Source: Bacteroidales bacterium
GTDB taxonomy: Bacteria > Bacteroidota > Bacteroidia > Bacteroidales > UBA4417
DNA length: 47,623 nucleotides
Direction: 5' to 3'
Assembly (NCBI GenBank): GCA_030654075.1
Contig: JAURYB010000168.1
Coordinates: 1 to 47,623 of the forward strand
In this document: positions 16,636 through 25,836 of the stretch, in pieces
How the letters are laid out: every line of letters starts with the position of its first letter
How positions within the stretch are numbered: position 1 is the first letter of the stretch
Position numbers and translations under genes: made by a program
The notes under the pieces: model-generated
Seen by the model: the letters and a program-made list of their open reading frames with translations, nothing else
Databases searched by the model: none
What the model was told of the DNA's origin: nothing

Positions 16636-19221
16636 ATGAAAAAGATACTTTTACTTCTACCCGGCCTGATTTTAATGATTTTTGTATCAGGTAACCTGTT
16701 GGCACAGGAATTAAAGATCACAGGAACTGTAATTGATGGCAATACAAATGAAACTATTCCGGGCATTTCAATCCGGGTCGAAGGTACAACCGTAGGCACA
16801 CTCACGGGGAATGATGGTACGTTTGAATTGAACCTGAATACCGAAAAAGCAGGGCTGCAGTTCACGCATATTTCTTACAAACCTTTTAGATACGAGGTGT
16901 ATCGTAAGCCGGGCCAGTCAATAAATATAGGAGTTATTCCGCTTGAACCAATCGTAATAGAGCTTGAAGGTGTGAAAATCATTTCATCTTTTGTAACCGA
17001 GCGAAATACTCCTGTAGCGATTTCCAATATCAAATCCCGGACTATCGAACAGAAAACCGGCAACCAGGATTATCCTGAAATACTGAAAATGACTCCCGGC
17101 ATTTATGCCACCAAGGAAGGCGGCGGCAGTGGTGACGACAGGCTTTCACTCAGGGGCTTTCAGCAGGAAAATGTATCCCTTTTATTAAACGGAGTTCCGG
17201 TAAGCAGTATGGAAAACGGGCTTGTATACTGGTCGAACTGGACCGGGCTTACCGATGCTACTGAAGCCATACAGGTTCAAAGAGGTCTTGGCGCATCAAG
17301 AGTTGCTATGAATTCGGTCGGCGGAACTATCAATATTATTACCAAATCAACTTCAGCCGTGGCTGGAGGAGCATTGCGTTACAGCATTTCGGACTACGGA
17401 AACAGCAAGACAACGATGAGTTTCTCCACCGGAAAAATGAAGAACGGAACATCTTTAACGTTCCTTGGTTCGCACACTGTCGGGCCAGGATATGTGGATG
17501 CCACGTATGTGAATGGCTGGGCCTATTTCCTTAGCCTGAGCCGGGAATTCGGCAAAAAACACCGTCTTGTGCTCACCGCCATGGGAGCTCCCGAAAAACA
17601 CGGACAGCGGAACTATGGAATGAGCCAGGCTGATTTTGAAAAATTTGGCGTTAAATACAACAAAAACTGGGGCGAATACAACGGAGAGATTTTAAGCCTT
17701 TCGGAGAATTTTTATCATAAGCCGCAAATTAACCTCAACCACTACTGGAACATTACTCCAAAAGCCTTCCTGGCAACCTCGGCTTATGTATCCTTTGGTA
17801 ATGGCGGCGGTAAGTATACTGAAGTTTTCAATTACGGCAAGCCAACCTGGGATTACAGGAAGAACAACCAGATTGATTTTGATGCGGTATTCCTGGCTAA
17901 TTCCACAAATACTGATTCAACCACACTTGCTGACGGATCAGTGGTTAAAGGGTATTCAAAAAATATTCTGACAAATTATAAGGCCAATCATTATTGGGTT
18001 GGTTTGTTGAGTTCGCTCACGCTGGATGTAAATGACAATTTTAAGGTTACTACCGGAATCCATTTGCGTAATTTCAAATCACATTTATACGAAGAAGTTG
18101 ATGAATTGATGGGAGGCAACTTCTGGGTGGAACAATATGCCTGGTCGCTGGCAGGCGTATCCGGGCGCGATCAGGTCAAAAAACCCGGTGATGTAATTAA
18201 TGTCGACAATTACTCCATGATCAGCTATGGCAATGTTTTCGGGCAGGCGGAATACAAGATTGGGAAACTCACAACATTTGTGGCTTCTACACTCTCAGGT
18301 ACCCATTACAGGCGGGAAGATCCATATAATTATCCTGAAAATCCTTTGAGCGAGCCTGTTAATAAAGCAGGATTTGATGGTAAAGGCGGGGCAGGGTATA
18401 AGGTTGGGAAATACGGCAACGTGTATGGAAATGTAGGATTTTACTCCCGCGAGCCTTATTACAAGTTTGTGTACGTTAACTTCTCAAATAATATTGCAAA
18501 AGACCTGGTGAATGAAAAAATTACTTCTGCGGAAGCCGGCTATACGTACGAAAGCGGCAAGATTACAACCCGCATAAACCTTTATTATACGCTGTGGAAA
18601 GATAAATCGCTTTTATCGCGCGAAAACATTCAGCTGGCCGATAGTACGCTTACCCGTTCACTCGTCCGAGGATTAAATGCGCTGCATCAGGGAATTGAAG
18701 CTGAATTCAGTTATAAAGTACTGCAAAATCTCACTCTTGCGGCTACAGCCTCATTTGGCAACTGGAAATGGCAGAATGATGTCTCAGCCAGTATTTATAA
18801 TGACAACCAGGTACTGGTTGATAGTATGATGGTGTATACCAAAGGATTGTATGTGGGTGATGCACCCCAAACCCAACTTGGGTTTTCGGCAGAATACCAT
18901 ACCGGTGACGCATTCAGATTTTCAGCCGATTGGGTATTTTACGACAGGCTGTATGCCAATTTCGATCCTGTAAACCGCAACAATGCGGAAGATGATAGCC
19001 AGCCTTATAAAATCCCCGCCTATTCGCTGTTCGATTTGTATGCAGGATATGATTTTCAGGTAAAGCAATTTCCTGTTTCGATGCAATTTGCCTGTCAGAA
19101 TCTGTTAAACAAGCAAACGATTATCCGTGGCGATGACGGCGCCGGTCATGATCTGGAAACCTTCAGTGGTTTCTGGTCCCTGGGAAGAACTTTTAATATT
19201 TCGGCTAAGATCAGTTTTTAG
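16636..19221 (+). CDS. FMN-regulated TonB-dependent receptor (predicted flavin importer)
   Basis: An 861-residue outer-membrane receptor, starting at the ATG at 16636; an in-frame start at 16612 lies within the terminator. It has a signal peptide (MKKILLLLPGLILMIF, cleavage near LLAQ), a carboxypeptidase-regulatory-like domain at about 28-110 (ITGTVIDGNTNETIPGISI), a plug domain at about 130-235 (DRLSLRGFQQENVSLLLNGV ... GGTINIITKS) and a 22-strand barrel ending in an aromatic strand (TFNISAKISF). Family members import ligands using TonB energy. Because the transcript starts with an FMN riboswitch and terminator, the ligand is predicted to be riboflavin, FMN or a related flavin; the barrel alone does not show this. 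No SusD-like partner is adjacent. Confidence 0.93.
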   Translation: MKKILLLLPGLILMIFVSGNLLAQELKITGTVIDGNTNETIPGISIRVEGTTVGTLTGNDGTFELNLNTEKAGLQFTHISYKPFRYEVYRKPGQSINIGVIPLEPIVIELEGVKIISSFVTERNTPVAISNIKSRTIEQKTGNQDYPEILKMTPGIYATKEGGGSGDDRLSLRGFQQENVSLLLNGVPVSSMENGLVYWSNWTGLTDATEAIQVQRGLGASRVAMNSVGGTINIITKSTSAVAGGALRYSISDYGNSKTTMSFSTGKMKNGTSLTFLGSHTVGPGYVDATYVNGWAYFLSLSREFGKKHRLVLTAMGAPEKHGQRNYGMSQADFEKFGVKYNKNWGEYNGEILSLSENFYHKPQINLNHYWNITPKAFLATSAYVSFGNGGGKYTEVFNYGKPTWDYRKNNQIDFDAVFLANSTNTDSTTLADGSVVKGYSKNILTNYKANHYWVGLLSSLTLDVNDNFKVTTGIHLRNFKSHLYEEVDELMGGNFWVEQYAWSLAGVSGRDQVKKPGDVINVDNYSMISYGNVFGQAEYKIGKLTTFVASTLSGTHYRREDPYNYPENPLSEPVNKAGFDGKGGAGYKVGKYGNVYGNVGFYSREPYYKFVYVNFSNNIAKDLVNEKITSAEAGYTYESGKITTRINLYYTLWKDKSLLSRENIQLADSTLTRSLVRGLNALHQGIEAEFSYKVLQNLTLAATASFGNWKWQNDVSASIYNDNQVLVDSMMVYTKGLYVGDAPQTQLGFSAEYHTGDAFRFSADWVFYDRLYANFDPVNRNNAEDDSQPYKIPAYSLFDLYAGYDFQVKQFPVSMQFACQNLLNKQTIIRGDDGAGHDLETFSGFWSLGRTFNISAKISF

Positions 19222-19479
19222 TTTCTCCCATTTCAATCCGGAGGAAAATCATTTATTCGTTTGTTAATAGTCAAATAAACAGGAAAAAAAGTACCTGATT
19301 ATTTTTAGATTGATTACCATTACTATATGTATCAAAAAGGCTAGTTTTAGGCTTAAATATCTCATATAAACTTATTTATAACGAGTATAAATTACAAAAT
19401 ATCCTTATATTGTTTGTCGGAACGCCATAATATATCTATATATTTACATTCGATTGAACTAACTAAAACCTACAGCTTT
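19222..19479. promoter_or_regulatory. Leader region of the hydrogenase operon
   Basis: 258 bp, strongly AT-rich, with TATAT-type repeats between 19320 and 19450. It must carry the promoter of the structural operon. TTTG at 19412-19415 with TATATTTA about 22 bases on is a weak match to the consensus. No regulator-binding palindrome was recognised. Confidence 0.3.
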
Positions 19480-20589
19480 ATGAAAAATAAGCAACCCTCA
19501 TTTTATGAGGAAGTCAGGGGGGATGGGATATCCCGTAAAGATTTTCTTAAATTTTGTGCAACAATGGCGGCCTTCCTTGGATTAGAATCCAGCGGTATCG
19601 GCCAGATCGTTAAAGCACTTGAAACCAAACCCCGGCTCCCGGTCATTTGGTTCCATTTCCAGGAATGCACCTGCTGCAGCGAATCTTTTATCAGGGCTTC
19701 GCACCCAATAGTAGCAGATATTGTTTTGGGTAAAATTTCGCTCGATTACCAGGAAACCCTGATGGCAGCCTCAGGTGTTCAGGCTGAAGAAGCTTATAAA
19801 GCGGTAATGGCCAAATTTCCCGGCGAATATATCGTTATGGTTGAAGGCTCAATCCCTACCGAAAACGAAGCCTATTGCTGCATAGGTGGCAGAAGCGCCA
19901 AACAGATTCTGGAGGAAGCCGTACAAAACTGTAAGGCTGTCGTTGCCTGGGGTAACTGTGCTTCCGCCGGATGTGTTCAGGCTGCAAGCCCAAATCCAAC
20001 AGGAGCTAAACCGGTTCACAAAGTTATCAGCGGCAAACCAATAATTAATGTACAAGGATGTCCTCCTATCGCTGACGTTATGGCCGGCGTAGTGGTTCAC
20101 CTGCTTACTTTCGACCGCATTCCTCAACTTGATGCATTGGGTCGTCCAAAAGCCTTCTATTCACGCCGTGTGCACGATACCTGTTACCGCCGAGCTAATT
20201 TCGACGCAGGTTTATTTGTTGAGTCTTTCGACGATGAAGGAGCAAAAAAAGGATATTGTCTCTATAAAATGGGATGTAAAGGTCCCGTTACCTATAATTC
20301 ATGCGGAATTATTAAATGGAATGACGGAGTCAGTTATCCGATTCAATCGGGCCATCCGTGTATTGGCTGCTCTGAAGAAGGATTCTGGGACAATGGCCCA
20401 TTCTACCAGCATCTGCCAAGTATTGCCGGATTTGGTATTGAAACCACTGCCGACAAAATTGGTCTCGGACTTGGCGTTGCCACAGCAGTTGGCGTTGCAG
20501 GACATGCCATCTACACCAACATCCGCAAGAAAAAGGAAATAACTAATGCACCCGAATCAGTTTCAGAAACAGAAGCACCTAAAGTATAA
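19480..20589 (+). CDS. hyaA: [NiFe]-hydrogenase small subunit, oxygen-tolerant type (group 1)
   Basis: A 369-residue electron-transfer subunit. The start at 19480 is preferred because it opens a Tat-type signal (SRKDFLK, 18-24, then a hydrophobic stretch); the longer frame from 19414 adds an unconserved AT-rich-encoded leader. Proximal-cluster cysteines are C63, C65, C66 (ECTCCSE), C160, C165 (GNCASAGC) and C194 (QGCPP), the six-cysteine set of [4Fe-3S] clusters in oxygen-tolerant enzymes. The distal cluster has H232, C235, C260 and C266; the medial cluster has C275, C294 and C297. A membrane anchor lies at about 327-347, before a charged tail. It faces the periplasm and delivers electrons from the large subunit to the cytochrome b. 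It is the first gene of the operon; the next starts 5 bp after its stop. The second Tat arginine is replaced by lysine. Confidence 0.97.
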   Translation: MKNKQPSFYEEVRGDGISRKDFLKFCATMAAFLGLESSGIGQIVKALETKPRLPVIWFHFQECTCCSESFIRASHPIVADIVLGKISLDYQETLMAASGVQAEEAYKAVMAKFPGEYIVMVEGSIPTENEAYCCIGGRSAKQILEEAVQNCKAVVAWGNCASAGCVQAASPNPTGAKPVHKVISGKPIINVQGCPPIADVMAGVVVHLLTFDRIPQLDALGRPKAFYSRRVHDTCYRRANFDAGLFVESFDDEGAKKGYCLYKMGCKGPVTYNSCGIIKWNDGVSYPIQSGHPCIGCSEEGFWDNGPFYQHLPSIAGFGIETTADKIGLGLGVATAVGVAGHAIYTNIRKKKEITNAPESVSETEAPKV

Positions 20590-20594
20590 TAGTC

Positions 20595-22316
20595 ATGGCT
20601 GAAAGAATCGTTATAGATCCCATTACCCGAATCGAAGGTCATTTACGGGTTGAAATTGAAGTTACAAACGGAGTAATCACCGATGCATACAGCGCCGGAA
20701 CTATGGTTCGTGGTATTGAAACCATACTGAAAGGCCGTGATCCGCGTGATGCGTGGGCTTTTGTAGGACGTGTTTGCGGTGTTTGCACCTCCACACATTC
20801 GCTGACTTCGGTGCGAACAGTTGAAAATGCCTTAGGAATTTCGGTACCTCCAAATGCTGAGCTTATCCGAAACCTGATGGCAAATGCCTTGTATATCCAG
20901 GACCATGTTGTGCATTTTTATGTTCTTCATGCACTGGATTGGGTTGATGTAGTATCGGCGCTTAAAGCTGATCCTGCTGCAACTTCCTCACTGGCACAAA
21001 GCATATCCGCATGGCCAAAAAGCTCTGTTGGATACTTTACCGATGTTCAGAAAAAGTTTAAAAACTTTGTTGAAAGCGGGCAGTTAGGCATTTTTGCAAA
21101 TGGATACTGGGGACATTCAGCTTATAAGCTTCCTCCTGAAGTAAATCTTATTGCGGTTGCTCATTACCTCGAAGCGCTTGAATGGCAGAAGGAAATAGTT
21201 AAAGTTCATACCATTTTCGGAGGGAAGAATCCTCATCCGAATTATTTGGTTGGCGGTGTGCCTTGTTCAATAAACATTGATGAAGCTAATGCTGTAAATG
21301 CTGAACGCCTAGCCATGGTTGGCAAACTTTTCCAGGATGCAAAAACTTTTGTCGACCAGGTATATATTCCCGATTTGCTTGCAATTGCTTCATTCTATAA
21401 AAGCGATTGGGGTGCCATCGGAGGCGGATTGACAAATTATATGTCGTTCGGCGATTTCCCGACCAACGGGTACAACAATCCGGATAGCTTTAAAATACCG
21501 CGTGGCGTTATTTTAAACCGCGACCTGAGTAAAATCCATGAAATAAAAGCGGATGATCCCACCCAGATCCAGGAATATGTGAACAATTCGTGGTACGATT
21601 ATTCCAAAGGTGACAAAGTTGGATTGCACCCATGGGACGGTGAAACAAAGTTTAATTATACCGGTCCGAAACCGCCATACGAGCACCTTGATGTTTCGCA
21701 AAAATACAGTTGGGTAAAGACTCCAAGGTGGAAAGGCTACCCGATGGAAGTAGGACCATTATCCAGAATGCTTGTTGGATATGCTGCCGGCAAACCGGAA
21801 TTCAAGGAAGTTGTGGATAGTGCATTGAAAGCGCTGGATGTTCCGGTAACTGCATTATTCTCAACACTTGGCCGTACAGCTGCCCGTGGACTTGAAACCA
21901 AACTTACATGCGACTGGGCTCTTGAATTTTATAATTCACTTCTGGCTAACATCAAGAACGGAGACTCACGCACCATGAATAATGATAAATGGGAACCCGA
22001 ATCCTGGCCTAAGGAAGCCAAAGGAATCGGAATGGTAGAAGCTCCCCGTGGCGCACTATCGCATTTCATTGTGATCAAAGATAAGAAGATTGAAAATTAC
22101 CAATTGGTTGTGCCAACCACATGGAATGCTTCTCCAAGAGATCCTGAAGGCAAACGTTCAGCCTATGAAGAATCACTGATAGGAACACCGGTTGCTGACC
22201 CCAAGGTACCGCTCGAAGTATTGCGTACCATCCACTCTTTCGATCCTTGCCTGGCCTGCGCCGTGCATGTGTATGATGAAAACGGAACCACAGTTCACGA
22301 AGTTAAAACCTATTAG
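20595..22316 (+). CDS. hyaB: [NiFe]-hydrogenase large (catalytic) subunit
   Basis: A 573-residue subunit that carries the Ni-Fe site and splits H2. The N-terminal motif RIEGH (E14) and L1 motif RVCGVCTSTHS (C61, C64) are present, as is the C-terminal L2 motif DPCLACAVH (C552, C555). The protease recognition site follows H558, leaving a 15-residue extension (VYDENGTTVHEVKTY) to be removed after nickel insertion. Length is normal. There is no signal peptide of its own, so it is exported with the small subunit. The gene starts 5 bp after the small subunit and ends 2 bp before the cytochrome gene, a tight operon. Confidence 0.98.
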   Translation: MAERIVIDPITRIEGHLRVEIEVTNGVITDAYSAGTMVRGIETILKGRDPRDAWAFVGRVCGVCTSTHSLTSVRTVENALGISVPPNAELIRNLMANALYIQDHVVHFYVLHALDWVDVVSALKADPAATSSLAQSISAWPKSSVGYFTDVQKKFKNFVESGQLGIFANGYWGHSAYKLPPEVNLIAVAHYLEALEWQKEIVKVHTIFGGKNPHPNYLVGGVPCSINIDEANAVNAERLAMVGKLFQDAKTFVDQVYIPDLLAIASFYKSDWGAIGGGLTNYMSFGDFPTNGYNNPDSFKIPRGVILNRDLSKIHEIKADDPTQIQEYVNNSWYDYSKGDKVGLHPWDGETKFNYTGPKPPYEHLDVSQKYSWVKTPRWKGYPMEVGPLSRMLVGYAAGKPEFKEVVDSALKALDVPVTALFSTLGRTAARGLETKLTCDWALEFYNSLLANIKNGDSRTMNNDKWEPESWPKEAKGIGMVEAPRGALSHFIVIKDKKIENYQLVVPTTWNASPRDPEGKRSAYEESLIGTPVADPKVPLEVLRTIHSFDPCLACAVHVYDENGTTVHEVKTY

Positions 22317-22318
22317 TT

Positions 22319-23038
22319 ATGAGAAGCCGGACTATACCCATGCGTGAAGTGCATGTCTGGGAAATGCCTGTTCGAGTTTATCATTGGGTTAATGCACTTT
22401 GCGTAACAGTGCTGTGCGTTACCGGATTTCTGATTGGCAACCCTCTTGCATTTATGAAAGGCACTGAAGCCTATCTCAATTATTGGTTTGGGACAGTGCG
22501 TTTCATCCACTTCGTAAGCGCGTTTGTATTCTTCTTCAACTTTATTTTCCGCACGTATTGGGGATTTGTTGGAAATGAATTTTCGCGCTGGTACAATTTT
22601 ATTCCTTTGAAACGTTGCCAATGGAAGGAAATTATAAATGTAATTAAAGTTGATGTTTTACAGGTTTCGCATAAAGAGATAGATTCAATCGGGCACAATT
22701 CACTTGCCAGTTTTATCTATTTCCTTACTTTCCTGATCTTCCTGTTGCAATGTCTCACCGGATTCGGGATGTATGCAGCCATGAGTGATGCATTTTTGCC
22801 AAAATTGTTTGCATGGATAGTTCCATTAATGGGTGGGGATATGCATGTGAGGCAACTGCATCATATCCTGATGTGGAGCTTTATCCTGTTTGCGATGGTG
22901 CATATCTACCTGGTTTTCTACCACGATTATATCGAACGCCGCGGTGTAACTTCCTCCATGATTGGTGGCTGGAAATTTATCGAGGAAGATGTGATTGAAC
23001 GTCATGATAACAGGTCGGAAGACTGCCCTAAAGATTAA
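22319..23038 (+). CDS. hyaC: Ni/Fe-hydrogenase b-type cytochrome subunit
   Basis: A 239-residue integral membrane protein with four hydrophobic helices (about 22-40, 58-82, 128-150 and 180-202). Histidines in the helices, H22, H64, H181/H182 and H195, are candidates for the two heme b ligands. It anchors the hydrogenase dimer and passes electrons to the quinone pool, so the enzyme is an uptake hydrogenase. It follows the large-subunit gene by 2 bp. The polar C-terminal tail ends DCPKD. Length and pattern fit the HyaC/HupC/CybH family. Confidence 0.93.
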   Translation: MRSRTIPMREVHVWEMPVRVYHWVNALCVTVLCVTGFLIGNPLAFMKGTEAYLNYWFGTVRFIHFVSAFVFFFNFIFRTYWGFVGNEFSRWYNFIPLKRCQWKEIINVIKVDVLQVSHKEIDSIGHNSLASFIYFLTFLIFLLQCLTGFGMYAAMSDAFLPKLFAWIVPLMGGDMHVRQLHHILMWSFILFAMVHIYLVFYHDYIERRGVTSSMIGGWKFIEEDVIERHDNRSEDCPKD

Positions 23039-23060
23039 GATCATTTTAAAAACAGAATAT

Positions 23061-23147
23061 TGAACAAGGATTAACGAGGTAAGATTTCAGAGGTAAAACT
23101 GAATAGGTGGTACATCTTAAATCAAAAACCGTTAATCCTTGTTCTTA
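23061..23147. repeat. Dispersed inverted-repeat element, copy B
   Basis: Left arm TGAACAAGGATTAACG; right arm ACATCTTAAATC then AAAAACCGTTAATCCTTGTTC. It sits between the cytochrome gene and the protease gene, inside the operon, where it could fold into a long hairpin in the mRNA. Same family as 10709-10803 and 26213-26312. Confidence 0.7.
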
Positions 23148-23197
23148 AATTGAACCTACATTTGCAGGTTCATTTAAATTTACAAATCGAAATTTTG

Positions 23198-23662
23198 ATG
23201 CCAATCCAAAACAATATCCTGGTTCTCGGGATCGGAAATATATTGCTGAATGATGAAGGTGTCGGAATACATGTTGTTTCGGCCCTTGAAAAAGAAGGTT
23301 ACGCCGCTGCCGACCTGATGGATGGCGGAACCGGGGGGTTTCACCTGCTTGGATTTATACAATCCTATAAAACCGTTATCATTATTGATGCCTCGCTCGA
23401 CCAGTTTCCAGCCGGGCATGTAAGGGTTTTATATCCAAAATATGCGAAAGATTTTCCGGTACAGTTAAGTGCTCATGAAGTCGGGCTTAAGGATTTGCTG
23501 GATGCGGCTTTTTTATTGGGGAATATGCCCAAAATTCACCTGGTAGCCATTTCGATAAAAGATTTCCAGGATATGGGAATGGAATTAACCCCGGAGGTTG
23601 AAGCGGCAATTCCTGATGCTGTGAAAACAGTTAAGGATTTAGTCAATTCCCTTCAAAACTGA
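23198..23662 (+). CDS. hyaD: Hydrogenase maturation protease
   Basis: A 154-residue endopeptidase that removes the C-terminal extension of the large subunit once nickel is in place. It starts MPIQNNILVLGIGNILLNDEGVG, with the family's GxGNxLxxDEGxG motif holding the first nickel-sensing acidic residue (the E of NDEG). A second acidic residue lies in IIIDAS and a histidine in LSAHEVG. The ATG at 23198 is chosen because the earlier in-frame start at 23150 is TTG and borders the repeat. It closes the structural operon, 160 bp after the cytochrome gene, with inverted repeat copy B in the gap. Length is normal for the HyaD/HupD/HybD family. Confidence 0.93.
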   Translation: MPIQNNILVLGIGNILLNDEGVGIHVVSALEKEGYAAADLMDGGTGGFHLLGFIQSYKTVIIIDASLDQFPAGHVRVLYPKYAKDFPVQLSAHEVGLKDLLDAAFLLGNMPKIHLVAISIKDFQDMGMELTPEVEAAIPDAVKTVKDLVNSLQN

Positions 23663-23771
23663 GTATTCAATTTATATTCACGCTTCCCGGCAAGAATTCC
23701 AATAAAGCTATGATGCTGTTTTTTTTGACTTTTAAATAGTTTTATTCTGATGCTTTTTAATTTGATATTTT

Positions 23772-24611
23772 TTATTCATTCTCTCCTTTTTCCAACTGTT
23801 TGTTTTTGATGGTTTCAGGCAAATAGTTTTCGTTAGTTACAACTTTTTTACCTGTTTTGCTTTCCAGTTCCCGTCGGGCATTTCCGGCTACAGCACCGCC
23901 TTGTCTTGCTACTTTTTGATTTTCAATAAAGCCTTCAGGATTCTGCGTTTTTACTATTTCCGTTGTTGAGGCCTCTCCAAGCATCGAAAAAATCAATTCC
24001 AGGTCCGTCATATGGTCACGAAGGTTCTGGCTTTTTAACCCTTTAACTTTTTTGTATTCGGAGGGTGTTAATCCGAATGTCGCTTTTGAGATTTCAGCTG
24101 TAAGAATTGAATATTCAATTTGTTCTTTCACACCTCTATTTTTCCACTCTCCTGTTAACTCTTCCCGAATGGCTATGCTTCGCATGCGTTTTTCAATCCA
24201 GTCGTCAGCATAGCCTTTAGCTTTATACAATTCTCGTGTTCGTTGTGCCGCAAGTTCAGGATTTTCAATTTCATCCAATCTGTCTGAGCCAACCTGAGCC
24301 AACCATTGCTTAAATGGCTCTGCTTTAGGCGATGGAATTGATTGGATGATGCGTAAAAGACCTTTAGTATCTGAAGCTTGTATCTTTCGTCTTTTGCCAT
24401 CAGCCGCTTCCATTTCAACCAGGGTACAAATTGTACCCCAGTTGCTTTTAAGCATTTCATTGCGGCTTAACATCCGCTTTATATATTGTTTAACATCAGC
24501 ACTATCAGTTAGCACTTCAATTACATCCTGGACAGAAAAATACCACTTTTGGTCAGATTCATTCCAGACTGACCGTATTTGCTTGCTTTCAAAAAGTTTA
24601 ATATTGCTCAT
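23772..24611 (-). CDS. Bro-N/DinD-like phage-antirepressor-type protein
   Basis: A 279-residue protein. The N-terminal ~110 residues form a Bro-N domain (WYFSVQDVIEVLTDSADVKQYI ... DTKGLLRII). The remainder has RELYKAKGYADDWIEKRM, DHMTDLELIFSMLGE and, near the end, GGAVAGNARRELESKTGKKV, which recall the DNA-damage-inducible protein DinD and related antirepressor proteins. Family members occur on phages and as stray chromosomal copies; DinD inhibits RecA filaments in Escherichia coli, but that role is not shown for this protein. It stands alone between the hydrogenase structural and maturation gene blocks, reading on the minus strand, and is probably a late insertion. Start ATG at 24611. Confidence 0.85.
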   Translation of the reverse strand: MSNIKLFESKQIRSVWNESDQKWYFSVQDVIEVLTDSADVKQYIKRMLSRNEMLKSNWGTICTLVEMEAADGKRRKIQASDTKGLLRIIQSIPSPKAEPFKQWLAQVGSDRLDEIENPELAAQRTRELYKAKGYADDWIEKRMRSIAIREELTGEWKNRGVKEQIEYSILTAEISKATFGLTPSEYKKVKGLKSQNLRDHMTDLELIFSMLGEASTTEIVKTQNPEGFIENQKVARQGGAVAGNARRELESKTGKKVVTNENYLPETIKNKQLEKGENE

Positions 24612-24807
24612 ATAATTTATGAATAACCAATCGCTAATTTAGGCAAATATTTGTCCATAGTAAAATCAGTTTATAAACAAATCAGCAGGAAACGCCTGAT
24701 TCAGAAACTTAGGAATGATAAAAGAAATCTTCAATATCATTGCAAATTAGAATAGAAATTGGCTTTGACATTGTTTTCACAACAGCTTTTTGGCTTCCGC
24801 AATTGAT

Positions 24808-25635
24808 TTATTTCTGCTTTCCCAGCCATTCGTACCACATTTCCATTCCTTCGCCTGTTCTGGCTGACAATAGAATAAACTCCAGGTTTGGATTCAGTGA
24901 GCGGGCGTATTCCATTGTTTTGTCAACATCGAAATCGACGTAAGGAAGCAAATCTGATTTGTTGATAATGCACAAATGCGAGGATTTGAACATATACGGA
25001 TATTTCAGGGGTTTGTCCTCTCCTTCGGTTACGCTAATAACCACTACGCGCTTAAATTCACCAAGGTCAAATAATGCGGGGCAAACCAGGTTGCCTACAT
25101 TTTCGATAAAAAGAATGGAATTGGGTTCAACATCCAGTTTTTTGAATGCGGTTTCCACCATTCGCGCATCTAGATGACAACCTGAACCGGTATTAATTTG
25201 AATGGCCGGTGCGCCAGACTTTTCAATTCTATCCGCATCGAGCAGCGTTTGCTGATCACCTTCAATCACAAATATTTTCCTGTTTGCGATAATTGCCTTA
25301 ATTGTTTTTTCGAGTATTGTCGTTTTACCTGAGCCGGGAGAACTAACAAGATTTAAACTTAATACGTTTCTTTCTTCAAACGATTTACGATTTATCTGCG
25401 CCAGCCGGTTATTATCCGAAAGTATATCCACATTCAGGCTTATCACTTTTTTCGCTCCGTGATCGTGTGTATGGGTAAAGAGAACACTGTCGTGTGTATG
25501 CGTATGTGAATGATCATGATTATGGTCATGATTATGGTCGTGAGAATGTTCGTGATCATGTTCGTGATCATGGCTATGCTGCCTGTCATGAATCTTCAAT
25601 TCATTTGTATCTCCGCAACCGCAAGTCTCGCACAT
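24808..25635 (-). CDS. hypB: Hydrogenase nickel-insertion GTPase HypB
   Basis: A 275-residue GTPase that delivers nickel to the hydrogenase large-subunit precursor with HypA. The N-terminus has the high-affinity nickel motif CETCGCG (C2, C5, C7). A long histidine-rich region (residues 16-59) holds 19 histidines, alternating with Asp/Glu/Ser/Asn/Thr from 20 to 48, suggesting nickel storage. The G domain has P-loop SSPGSGKTT (98-106), GDQQT, ENVGNLVCP and NKSD. It is the last gene of the hyp block, 200 bp after hypA with a short tandem repeat in the gap. All expected motifs are intact. Confidence 0.97.
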   Translation of the reverse strand: MCETCGCGDTNELKIHDRQHSHDHEHDHEHSHDHNHDHNHDHSHTHTHDSVLFTHTHDHGAKKVISLNVDILSDNNRLAQINRKSFEERNVLSLNLVSSPGSGKTTILEKTIKAIIANRKIFVIEGDQQTLLDADRIEKSGAPAIQINTGSGCHLDARMVETAFKKLDVEPNSILFIENVGNLVCPALFDLGEFKRVVVISVTEGEDKPLKYPYMFKSSHLCIINKSDLLPYVDFDVDKTMEYARSLNPNLEFILLSARTGEGMEMWYEWLGKQK

Positions 25636-25689
25636 AAAAAGTATTTTAAGAGGTTATTTTTTAAGATCTAAAGTGTTAATGGTTAATGG

Positions 25690-25724
25690 TTATTAGTTAT
25701 TAGTTATTAGTTATTAGTTATTAG
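25690..25724. repeat. Tandem repeat, five copies of TTATTAG
   Basis: Five perfect copies of the 7-mer TTATTAG lie in the hypA-hypB gap. Slippage could vary the copy number and so the spacing between the two genes. No functional evidence. Confidence 0.85.
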
Positions 25725-25836
25725 TTGCTGGTGCCTGGTACTCCATAATAATTTTAATTAATCACTTCACTTCTACTCCGCTCAGTGCCCAGAAACAAGA
25801 AACAAGAAACTTGAAACTTGAAACCAGAATTTTTTT

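Noticed and set aside
25690..25724. TTATTAG repeats as a phase-variable promoter
   Set aside because: They lie between hypA and hypB inside a probable operon with no -33/-7 elements at either side.
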